Notes under the pieces: generated by a model
Told to the model about the DNA's origin: nothing
The model's input: only the letters and a program-made list of their open reading frames with translations
Databases searched by the model: none
NCBI GenBank assembly: GCA_015658765.1
Contig: DQOE01000111.1
Location: 1-6,390, forward strand
Direction of reading: 5' to 3'
Length of the DNA: 6,390 bases
Origin: Verrucomicrobiota bacterium
GTDB taxonomy: Bacteria > Verrucomicrobiota > Verrucomicrobiia > Limisphaerales > UBA1096
Translations under genes and position numbers: made by a program
In this document: positions 1-5,737 of the stretch, in pieces
How positions within the stretch are numbered: position 1 is the first letter of the stretch
Layout: each line of letters opens with the position of its first letter

Positions 1-708
1 GTCGGCCCCCGTGACGTACTGGGTGTGCTCTTCGCGGACGAAATCCTGCATGCCCAGCGGCTTGGCCAGGCGCTCTTCGAATTCCTCAAAAATGCTGCGC
101 CCGGTTTGGTTTTCGAAAATGGTGCAGGCGGCGTTGAAGTCCCAGTTGTTGTAGTACCAAAACGTGCCAGGCGCGTGGCTGCCGCGCTTGGGCCGCTTGG
201 CCGCCATGCCTTTCGTCTCGTACAGCGCGGGGTGGTACACGCCCGAACGCGCCTTGAGCAGATCGACGACGGTGGCCTTTTTCTCGGTGGCGGTGAGCGA
301 CGGGGCGTTGTCGTCGATGCCCAGTTCGCCGAGCGTGCTGGCGAGTTTGATTTTGCCGGACACCACGTGCGGCCCGTACAACGCGCTTAGAATGCTCTTT
401 CGCATGGAATGGCACTTGAACGGCCGCTTTGTTTTGCCCCACTCATCGAGGACTCGGCCGCCCTGCACGATCATCACCGCCGCCGTCTTGGTGGTGGCGG
501 TGAATTCGCGGGCGGCTTTCAGCTTGGCCGACGACCACCCGGCGGCTTCCGGCGTCGGCCAGCGCGCCCACTCGCTGCCGGGAAACACCTTGACCTGGGC
601 GTGCGGGAACCGACCGGCGGCGTGCGCTTGGCCAAGCGCGAACATTGCCAGCAGGCCAAGTGCGGCGGCTTGGTTTCGGGAAATGGATTTACTTGGCATA
701 CGGGTCAT
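1..708 (-). CDS. Secreted serine hydrolase, beta-lactamase/PBP (SxxK) superfamily; C-terminal part outside window
   Basis: The reading frame is open from an ATG at 708 down to base 1, giving 236 residues without a stop; the 3' end lies beyond the left edge. Residues 1-31 form a Sec-type signal peptide: basic start (R3, K7, R11), hydrophobic stretch 15-27, and a likely cut near AHA|A (30-31). The class C beta-lactamase-type nucleophile motif SxxK is S101-M-R-K104, and the second motif YxN is in 'WYYNNWDFN' (Y185/Y186, N187/N188). 'ARSGVYHPA' (153-161) and 'RLAKPLGM' (213-220) are typical of this hydrolase family. The third motif (KTG or HxG) should lie in the missing part. The family includes esterases, amidases and peptidases, so the substrate is not predictable; a drug-resistance role is not implied. 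ATG 708 is preferred over ATG 699 because it gives the fuller basic n-region; an in-frame stop at 735-733 prevents longer extension. It is divergent from the serine hydrolase at 742. Confidence 0.9.
   Translation of the reverse strand, partial: MTRMPSKSISRNQAAALGLLAMFALGQAHAAGRFPHAQVKVFPGSEWARWPTPEAAGWSSAKLKAAREFTATTKTAAVMIVQGGRVLDEWGKTKRPFKCHSMRKSILSALYGPHVVSGKIKLASTLGELGIDDNAPSLTATEKKATVVDLLKARSGVYHPALYETKGMAAKRPKRGSHAPGTFWYYNNWDFNAACTIFENQTGRSIFEEFEERLAKPLGMQDFVREEHTQYVTGAD
624..639. repeat. 16 bp perfect palindrome GCGCTTGGCCAAGCGC
   Basis: A self-complementary 16-mer inside the signal-peptide coding region of the leftmost serine hydrolase. Its inner 14 bases are identical to the intergenic palindrome at 4837-4850. 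Here it encodes part of 'ALGQAH', so codon constraints may explain it. A role as a binding site is only a possibility. Confidence 0.4.
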
Positions 709-741
709 GATGGTCTCGCCGTTGCATACAGTTCAAGCCCC
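709..741. promoter_or_regulatory. 33 bp divergent intergenic gap between two serine hydrolase genes
   Basis: Only 33 bases separate the two start codons. This is too short to hold two complete sigma-70 promoters, so at least one promoter must lie inside the opposing coding region or the two must overlap. No AGGAGG-like ribosome binding site precedes either start; the leftward gene has at best a weak 'GAGA' about 8-10 bases upstream. No -35/-10 pair was identified with confidence. Confidence 0.35.
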
Positions 742-1884
742 ATGCGATCCATTCGTTTTGCCATCACGCTCTTTTGCCTTGGCCTGCTGCCGGGCCTGCC
801 CGCCGCCGCGCCGCCCTTGGCCAAACACGTGGACCACGCCATGCGCGACGAGATGGCCGGGCAGGAACTGGTCGGGCTGGCGGTGGGTATCATTCAAGAT
901 GGACAAATCGCATACCTGAAAGGCTACGGCCTGGCCGACCGCGAACAGCATGTGCCGGTGACACGGCAGACGATGTTTCGCTGGGCATCCATCTCCAAGT
1001 CGATCACCGCCGTCGCGGCGATGCAACTGTGGGAACGCGGCAAACTGAACCTCGATCGCGACGTGCGCCGTTACGTGCCGGAGTTCCCAGACAAAGGCAC
1101 GCCGATCCGCGTGCGCCACCTGCTCTGCCATCAGGGCGGCATCGTGCACTACACCAACGGCAAAGTCATCCGAACCAAGCGCGACTACCCGGTGGCGCAC
1201 CCGTTTGAGAATGTGATTTACGCGCTGGACACTTTCAAGGAATCACCGCTCGTGAACAAGCCGGGCGAAAAGTACTCGTACAGCACGCGGGGCTACATGC
1301 TGGTGAGCGCCGTCGTGGAGCGGGCGGGCAAACAAAAGTTCGCCCACCAAGTGCGGGATCGAATCGCCAAGCCGCTGAAACTGGCAACACTGCAGCCCGA
1401 CTACCAGTGGGAGGAGATCCCCCACCGCGCCGTGGGCTACAGCCAGCGCGGCGGCCAGGTGGAAGTCTCCACAAACACCGACGTGAGCTGGAAACTTGGC
1501 GGCGGCGGCTTCATCTCGAACATCGACGACTTGGCCAAGTTCGCCGCGGGCCTGCTGAACCACCGCCTCGTGAAACCGGCTACGCGCCAAAAAATGTGGG
1601 CACGGCAAATGACGAGCGGCGGAGAACAAACAAAATATGCACTGGGCTTCAGCTTCAACCATTACCGGGACGGCGAACTGCACACATGGAAAGCGAACGG
1701 GACAGGCATCGAGATCGTCGGCCACAGCGGGTCACAGGAAAAAACCAAGACCTGGATGGCGCTGTCGCCGCAGAAAAAGTTGGGCGTCGTGGTGATGAGC
1801 AACTCAGAGTACGCCAGCCCGCGCAGGCTTGCCGGACGGCTCCTGGAAGTCGTGATGCCAAAAGGTTTGCAGCCGTCCGAGTAA
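742..1884 (+). CDS. Secreted LACTB-like serine hydrolase (class C beta-lactamase fold)
   Basis: A 380-residue protein. Residues 1-22 look like a Sec signal peptide (R2, R5, then a hydrophobic 6-19 and an Ala-rich cut region), which is why ATG 742 was chosen within a longer open frame. The nucleophile motif SxxK is S83-I-S-K86. The second motif is Y180-S-T182, with Thr where class C enzymes have Asn. The third is H328-S-G330 in place of KTG, as in many non-lactamase members. Several blocks match human LACTB as I remember it: 'SISKSIT' followed by 'LWERGKLNLD' (96-105), 'YVPEFPDK' (111-118), 'LVNKPGEKYSYSTRGY' (170-185), 'SAVVERA' (189-195), and 'WKLGGGGFISNIDDLAKF' (250-267). LACTB is a filament-forming serine protease of mitochondria; the bacterial substrate is unknown, but peptidase or amidase activity is the best guess. 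Length is normal for a bacterial member; the long insert of human LACTB between the second and third blocks is much shorter here. It converges on the GGT-like gene. Confidence 0.92.
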   Translation: MRSIRFAITLFCLGLLPGLPAAAPPLAKHVDHAMRDEMAGQELVGLAVGIIQDGQIAYLKGYGLADREQHVPVTRQTMFRWASISKSITAVAAMQLWERGKLNLDRDVRRYVPEFPDKGTPIRVRHLLCHQGGIVHYTNGKVIRTKRDYPVAHPFENVIYALDTFKESPLVNKPGEKYSYSTRGYMLVSAVVERAGKQKFAHQVRDRIAKPLKLATLQPDYQWEEIPHRAVGYSQRGGQVEVSTNTDVSWKLGGGGFISNIDDLAKFAAGLLNHRLVKPATRQKMWARQMTSGGEQTKYALGFSFNHYRDGELHTWKANGTGIEIVGHSGSQEKTKTWMALSPQKKLGVVVMSNSEYASPRRLAGRLLEVVMPKGLQPSE

Positions 1885-1915
1885 TAATGAGACGCGAAGC
1901 AAAACAAGGAGGGCC

Positions 1916-1945
1916 GCCGGTCAGCGCTGAGAGGGAACTACCGGC
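1916..1945. terminator. Weak inverted repeat between convergent genes, possible bidirectional terminator
   Basis: GCCGGT (1916-1921) pairs with ACCGGC (1940-1945). The intervening 18 bases contain most of the palindrome TCAGCGCTGA (1921-1930), which could form instead. It sits in the 53 bp gap between the convergent stop codons and overlaps the end of the leftward gene. There is no clear T-run on either side, so intrinsic termination is doubtful. Confidence 0.2.
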
Positions 1946-3518
1946 TTAACGGAAGGCATGCTTTGGTGTCAGCGTCAAAAAACACGGCACTGGCCTTGGC
2001 AACGCTGGCGCGGCTGACCCGGTAGCCCGGGGCACGCAGGGAATCAACCTCCCCGACCGGCCACTGGGCGTCCACGCGGACATCCATGTTGCCCTCCGAA
2101 TGCATCCGCGGCGCGGCGACCGCCTGTCGTGCGGTTGCTCCGAGCCCCACAAACCGGCTCAACACGGCGATCAGGGCGTTGGGGATTCTCCGGCCCCCGG
2201 CGCCGCCCAGCGCCAGCAGCGGCTGCCCGTCCCGCTTCACGATGGTGGGACACATGTTATGCAACGGTCGCTTGCCGGGACCGGGTGAATTTGGGTGACC
2301 GGTTCCCGCATGAAAACGCGACATGCCATGTCCCAAGACCAGGCCCAGTCCGTCAATGATCACGCGCGCGCCAAATGCATTGCCGTGCGTCAGCGTCAGG
2401 GCCGCCAGGTTTCCGTGACGATCGCCGGCACTCAGATGCACCGTGCCGTCATCCCCCCGCGCCGTACCGGTGGCGGACACCGGTTTGCCCTGCTCAACCG
2501 CCCGGTTCACACGATCCGCCAGTTCCCGTGCGTACGCTTGGGACAGTAGGCGTTCCGCCGGCACTTCGGCATGCTCCGGGTCACCAAGCAGGTTCAGCCG
2601 ATCGTTCCAGGCCAGCCGCAAGGTTTCCAGGTAGGCGTGCGTCCTCCCGGCGCCCGCCCGCCGTTCCTGCCATTTCAACGCCTTGAGCACCGACAAAGCC
2701 TCCAACACCGTCAACCCGCCCGCGGTCAGGGGAGCCGTGAAAATCTCATGACCCCGCCATTTCAAAACAAGGGGCGCCACCTCGCGCGCCCGGTACTGCG
2801 CCAAGTCCCGTTTGGTCACCAGGCCGTCGTGCTTTTGAAACGCCGCCGCAATCTGTCCGGCGATATCCCCGCGGTAAAACGAATCAACGGAATTACGATC
2901 CGCCAGGGTACGAAGCATTTCGGCCAGTTCCGGGTTGCGGAAAAGTTCCCCTGCAGACGATGCACTGACCACGCCCAATTCTTCCATGAAGGCTTTCCAG
3001 TTTCGGTTGGAGACCCGGATTCCTTCATCCGCAATGCGAATCGCTGGGCCGGCAATGGCGCGGAAGTCAAGGGTGCCGAAACGGTCCAGCGCCAGTTGCA
3101 ACCCGGCCATCGTGCCCGGCACCCCGGCCGCCAGCCAGCCGTGCGGATTCAACCGGCCATTCACCAGTCCGGTATCCTCCCGCATGGCGGCAGGAGCCCT
3201 GCTGTTGAAATCGATGGAGGTCACCTTCTTGCCGGCCATCGCAATGGTCATGTGCCCGCCATACCCGCCGGGCCCACATTGATGCGGAGCCGCCACACCG
3301 GCGGCCAGGGCCGCGGCCACCGCCGCATCCACGGCGTTGCCGCCGCGCGCCAATATTTCCCCGCCCACCTTCGCGGCGGTGGGTTCACCCACGACCGCCC
3401 CGGCACTGTTCGGGCCGGGGCTTTGAGCCCGAATCCAAAGGTTCGGGAGAAACACGCCAGCGCCAAGAGTGGTGCCGGCAAGGGACAGCAGTTTGCGACG
3501 GGTTATACAGCAAGACAT
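1938..3518 (-). CDS. Tat-exported gamma-glutamyltranspeptidase-like Ntn hydrolase with altered substrate site
   Basis: A 526-residue protein of the GGT family, which makes a precursor that cuts itself to expose a catalytic Thr. The N-terminus 'TRRKLL' (6-11) followed by a hydrophobic 13-25 is a likely Tat signal. 'GGEILARGGNAVDAAVAAALA' (52-72), 'GPGGYGGHMTI' (82-92), 'GVPGTMAGL' (132-140) and 'LAQYRAREVAP' (239-249) are family hallmarks of the large subunit. The predicted nucleophile is T359 in 'DGTVHLSAGDRHGN', giving a small subunit 359-526. T377 matches the second conserved Thr, and G441-G442 match the oxyanion glycines. Residues that hold the gamma-glutamyl group in E. coli GGT are replaced: R114 by N105, N411 by G379, Q430 by G398, D433 by R401, and S462-S463 by H420-N421. 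Fold and autoprocessing are therefore likely, but a true glutathione substrate is not; another amide is probable. It lies 96 bp downstream of a Tat-exported hydrolase gene on the same strand. Confidence 0.92.
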   Translation of the reverse strand: MSCCITRRKLLSLAGTTLGAGVFLPNLWIRAQSPGPNSAGAVVGEPTAAKVGGEILARGGNAVDAAVAAALAAGVAAPHQCGPGGYGGHMTIAMAGKKVTSIDFNSRAPAAMREDTGLVNGRLNPHGWLAAGVPGTMAGLQLALDRFGTLDFRAIAGPAIRIADEGIRVSNRNWKAFMEELGVVSASSAGELFRNPELAEMLRTLADRNSVDSFYRGDIAGQIAAAFQKHDGLVTKRDLAQYRAREVAPLVLKWRGHEIFTAPLTAGGLTVLEALSVLKALKWQERRAGAGRTHAYLETLRLAWNDRLNLLGDPEHAEVPAERLLSQAYARELADRVNRAVEQGKPVSATGTARGDDGTVHLSAGDRHGNLAALTLTHGNAFGARVIIDGLGLVLGHGMSRFHAGTGHPNSPGPGKRPLHNMCPTIVKRDGQPLLALGGAGGRRIPNALIAVLSRFVGLGATARQAVAAPRMHSEGNMDVRVDAQWPVGEVDSLRAPGYRVSRASVAKASAVFFDADTKACLPLSR

Positions 3519-3524
3519 GTCAGC

Positions 3525-3556
3525 AGATTGGGTGCACGCGAGGAAGACGCCAATCT
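3525..3556 (-). promoter_or_regulatory. Inverted repeat next to the GGT-like start codon
   Basis: On the minus strand AGATTGG (3556-3550) is followed after 18 bases by CCAATCT (3531-3525), whose end is 6 bases before the ATG at 3518. The arms are a perfect 7 bp match. In mRNA a stem here would cover the ribosome entry region; as DNA it could be an operator half-site pair. There is no recognisable Shine-Dalgarno sequence at this start. Seven-base arms can arise by chance, so confidence is low. Confidence 0.25.
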
Positions 3557-3614
3557 ATCAGGGATTGAAACGAAGTGCCACCCTCCAGAAACACCCGGGT
3601 AGAGCGCCACCCAC

Positions 3615-4739
3615 TCACGCCTTCAGGAAATTCTCGAAGAAGTTGTAGATGTTGTTGTTGCTCTGCCCGTTGGGCGAGTGGCCGGGACGGTTGGTCATGG
3701 CCACGCGGTTTTTGGCACCAAGCAAATCGTTGACCACGATGCTGTGGTTGAGCGCCTCCCAGCGGCGCGGTGGATCCTCCGAGCCGCCGCTCACCAGGAA
3801 GGGGCGCGGGGCCATTAGCGCATGCAACTCGTGCAAATCGCGGCCGGCCCTGAGCAGCTCGGGATACAGGCCGCGGGCCGGGTTGTCCGCCGTGGGCACA
3901 CCCCGCTTGCGCCACGGCCGCGGATGCCAGCCCAGATACCACGGCTCCCAGTAGTTCACGCTCGGGCGTGTGTCGAAAACGATGCCGGGGTCCGACCACG
4001 CCGCGCACGCAAATTTTTCGAAGAGGCACGACGCAAACATCGCCCACTTGCCGCCGTACGAGTGTCCCACGATCCCGATGCGTTGGTCATCCACCTCCGG
4101 TCGCTGCGCCAGCACGTGCCAGGCGTTGGCCGCCGCGCAGCCGAGCATCGACAGGGGCTGCACCGTCGCCTTGTCGATGGAGGGATAATAGGTGGCGTAG
4201 GTGCGGTTGAGGGTCGCCTCCGTGCTGCCGATGGAGAGCGCCACAAACCCGCGCCGCGCCAGTTGCAGCGCGAAGTCCCGATGCGGCCGCGTGCCCAGAC
4301 CGATGGCCGTTTCCGGCTCGTAAAACACCGTCACCGCCGCCGGCCGTTTGCCCCTGCCATCGGGGATCAGCAAATATCCCGTGGTGAATTCCACCGGCGT
4401 CCACTTGAACCGCACCTTGATCTGCCGGAAATTCTCCCGTCGCGCTTCCCCCAGCACCTCCACCCGTGGTTTCGTGATCAATGCCGGCCACGCCCCCATC
4501 AGCTTCATCCAGTCGCTTTGTATTTCCGTCCGCCGACGCGTCCAGTCCGCCGGCGTCTTTGCCCTCGAGCCGTCATTGAAAATCAACGGGGAACGATACC
4601 TGCCCAGTTTGCCCCGCCACTCCTCTGGCGGGATGAAGATGGAGGCCGTCGCCCGCCGTTCCTTTGCCATCAACCGCCCCGCCACGGAGCCCACCGCCAC
4701 GGTCTTCAGGAATGTGCGCCGGCTGGACTGACACTGCAT
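3615..4739 (-). CDS. Tat-exported alpha/beta hydrolase (carbohydrate esterase / dienelactone hydrolase-like)
   Basis: A 374-residue protein beginning with a textbook Tat motif S6-R-R-T-F-L-K12 and a short hydrophobic stretch (13-23), so it is expected to be exported folded; this supports ATG 4739 as start. The core is an alpha/beta hydrolase: nucleophile elbow G225-H-S-Y-G-G230 with S227, acid D322 in 'SGGSEDPPRRW', and base H354 in 'RPGHSPNG', giving a complete triad in the correct order. 'LLIPDGRGKRPAAVTVFYEP' (123-142) is the usual first core strand region. An aromatic run at 263-276 (Y263, W264, W267, Y268, W271, W276), after W248, is well suited to binding sugars. Motifs resemble proteins annotated as acetylxylan esterase, dienelactone hydrolase or CE15-like hydrolase; I cannot choose among them, and an esterase acting on polysaccharide side groups is an inference. 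The gene is upstream of, and co-directional with, the GGT-like gene. No Shine-Dalgarno sequence is visible. Confidence 0.9.
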   Translation of the reverse strand: MQCQSSRRTFLKTVAVGSVAGRLMAKERRATASIFIPPEEWRGKLGRYRSPLIFNDGSRAKTPADWTRRRTEIQSDWMKLMGAWPALITKPRVEVLGEARRENFRQIKVRFKWTPVEFTTGYLLIPDGRGKRPAAVTVFYEPETAIGLGTRPHRDFALQLARRGFVALSIGSTEATLNRTYATYYPSIDKATVQPLSMLGCAAANAWHVLAQRPEVDDQRIGIVGHSYGGKWAMFASCLFEKFACAAWSDPGIVFDTRPSVNYWEPWYLGWHPRPWRKRGVPTADNPARGLYPELLRAGRDLHELHALMAPRPFLVSGGSEDPPRRWEALNHSIVVNDLLGAKNRVAMTNRPGHSPNGQSNNNIYNFFENFLKA

Positions 4740-4980
4740 GGCTGATGAACAACAAAAATGGCCGGAAATGGCAAGCGAACTTCAGATGTTTTGGAAATCA
4801 TCCACCCCAGCCGGTTGCTTTTGAAGTCCCGTCAACCGCTTGGCCAAGCGCGGTCGCGGCTCATCTCTGACTCGCCCGCTTTTGATGGACATCCGACCCG
4901 TCAGGGGCCATGTTTCCGAGTTCGAACCAACATATCGATTCATTGTCCCAGTCGATTCGCTGGCCTCAATTCACCACGTT
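4740..4980. promoter_or_regulatory. Divergent intergenic region upstream of the alpha/beta hydrolase and pilin-like genes
   Basis: These 241 bases separate two divergent starts and must hold promoters for both directions. The clearest structure is the palindrome at 4837-4850. On the minus strand a TTGACG (-35-like, 4835-4830) abuts that palindrome, but I see no good -10 at standard spacing. On the plus strand 'CATATCGATT' (4931-4940) is an A/T-rich candidate -10 about 40 bases before ATG 4981, again without a convincing -35. No small gene or RNA gene was recognised. The open frame running in from 4840 is an upstream extension of the pilin-like frame and is not thought to be translated. Confidence 0.4.
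4837..4850. repeat. 14 bp perfect palindrome CGCTTGGCCAAGCG, candidate operator
   Basis: A perfect self-complementary 14-mer in the divergent intergenic region. It extends imperfectly on both sides (ACCGC on the left; GCGGT on the right, offset by two bases). The identical 14-mer occurs at 625-638, and the 10 bp core CTTGGCCAAG also at 1530-1539. The position between divergent genes, beside a TTGACG hexamer, fits an operator for a dimeric regulator. No regulator gene is in the window, so this is inference. Confidence 0.4.
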
Positions 4981-5679
4981 ATGAAAACAACCAAGCGCAA
5001 CGGGTTCACGCTCATCGAGCTGCTGGTGGTGATCGCCATCATTGCCATTTTGGCGAGCCTGCTGCTTCCGGCGCTGGCCCGGTCCAAGGCCAAGGCGAAC
5101 AATGTCAAGTGCATCAGCAACCAGAAGCAGATCGGCTTGGCCTTCATGATGTACGCGGGAGACAACGATGAGTCCTATCCCGCGCTCACCAACTGGGCGA
5201 CTTCCGGTGGAAAACAAGGGAAGAGCAGCCTCTACAGCGGAACAACAGCCCCTCAGCGCAGGCCACTGAACAAATACGCGGCATCGGTCGGGGTCTTTTT
5301 ATGCCCATCGGACAAGGGGGATTCATTGCACGGCATCGATCATTGCTACACTGCATGGGGAACCAGTTATCTGCCCCAATTCAGCCACGATTCGTTCAGG
5401 GTGAAGATGGTTTGCGGTGTGCAAAATGACCGGAACAGCCGTTCCATCAAGTCAGGACAAATAGCCAGGAGTCCCTCGAACAAAATCATCCAGGGCGATT
5501 GGACATGGCACCCCAACCGGACCAAGGACAATCCCAAATACCTCTGGCACACCGTCCAGGGGCACTTTCGAAATAACATCCTGTTCGGGGATGGACATGT
5601 TGATTTTTTCAAGTTCCCCAACGAGGCTCCCGGCTGGATTTGGTCTCCCCCGCCAAACGCCTCGTGGAAATGGTGGTGA
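4981..5679 (+). CDS. Type II secretion / type IV pilin-like protein with H-X9-DG-type C-terminal domain
   Basis: A 232-residue prepilin-like protein. The leader MKTTKRNG (1-8) ends at G8 and mature cleavage is expected before F9, giving 'FTLIE' with the conserved Glu at E13 (mature position 5). Hydrophobic residues 9-31 form the N-terminal helix and membrane anchor. ATG 4981 was chosen because it yields this standard short basic leader; upstream in-frame starts would bury it. '[24 protein letters not shown]' (44-67) and 'FLCPSD' (106-111) are typical of the Verrucomicrobiota/Planctomycetota family. The C-terminal block '[16 protein letters not shown]' (195-210) is the H-X9-DG-type element, here with eight residues between H195 and D204. 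The protein ends in a tail with five Trp (W219, W221, W229, W231, W232). Such proteins are probably processed by prepilin peptidase and assembled or displayed by a T2SS/T4P-like machine, but the individual role is unknown. No Shine-Dalgarno sequence precedes the start. Confidence 0.9.
   Translation: MKTTKRNGFTLIELLVVIAIIAILASLLLPALARSKAKANNVKCISNQKQIGLAFMMYAGDNDESYPALTNWATSGGKQGKSSLYSGTTAPQRRPLNKYAASVGVFLCPSDKGDSLHGIDHCYTAWGTSYLPQFSHDSFRVKMVCGVQNDRNSRSIKSGQIARSPSNKIIQGDWTWHPNRTKDNPKYLWHTVQGHFRNNILFGDGHVDFFKFPNEAPGWIWSPPPNASWKWW
5020..5048 (+). repeat. Copy 1 of a 29 bp exact repeat shared by the two pilin-like genes
   Basis: Bases 5020-5048 and 5777-5805 are identical and lie at the same distance from their start codons (39 bases after the A of the ATG). 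They encode residues [10 protein letters not shown] of the N-terminal helix. The flanking sequence is similar but not identical, so this is the conserved part of two paralogous genes and not a mobile repeat. Confidence 0.85.
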
Positions 5680-5737
5680 ACCGATCACACACACCCGATG
5701 AAAAGCGATAAAGAGAATTGGCAATAAGATCGTCATT
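5680..5737 (+). other. 58 bp spacer between tandem pilin-like genes
   Basis: The gap is short enough for co-transcription. It contains a CACACACAC run at 5686-5694 and a 9-codon mini-frame (ATG 5698 to TAA 5727), neither with clear meaning. No strong terminator hairpin or AGGAGG-like site was seen; the purine run AAAGAGA at 5709-5715 is too far from ATG 5738 for standard ribosome binding. Confidence 0.5.

Noticed and set aside
766..777. Possible lipobox Cys (C12) in the LACTB-like signal peptide
   Set aside because: The residues before C12 (T-L-F) do not fit the [LVI][ASTVI][GAS]C pattern and the Cys lies in the middle of the hydrophobic stretch.
164..919. A 251-codon plus-strand open frame, and the upstream extension from 409 of the LACTB-like gene
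   Set aside because: Both lie antisense to the leftmost serine hydrolase, which has signal peptide, SxxK and YxN motifs; the LACTB-like protein has its own signal peptide starting at 742.
3564..3571. ATTGAAAC, the common 3' end of several CRISPR repeat families
   Set aside because: A single occurrence with no repeated unit or spacers and no cas gene.
2571..3602. A 343-codon plus-strand open frame
   Set aside because: It is antisense to the GGT-like gene, has no family motifs and a composition rich in Arg, Pro, His and Gly typical of a shadow frame in GC-rich coding DNA.
3822..4745. A 307-codon plus-strand open frame
   Set aside because: It is antisense to the alpha/beta hydrolase, whose triad and Tat signal are clear; its own translation is Arg/His/Pro-rich without recognisable domains.
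4840..4980. In-frame 5' extension of the first pilin-like gene
   Set aside because: It would add 47 residues before a standard eight-residue prepilin leader and has no signal-peptide character.
5698..5727. Nine-codon mini-frame between the pilin-like genes
   Set aside because: Too short, no ribosome binding site and no leader-peptide features such as repeated regulatory codons.
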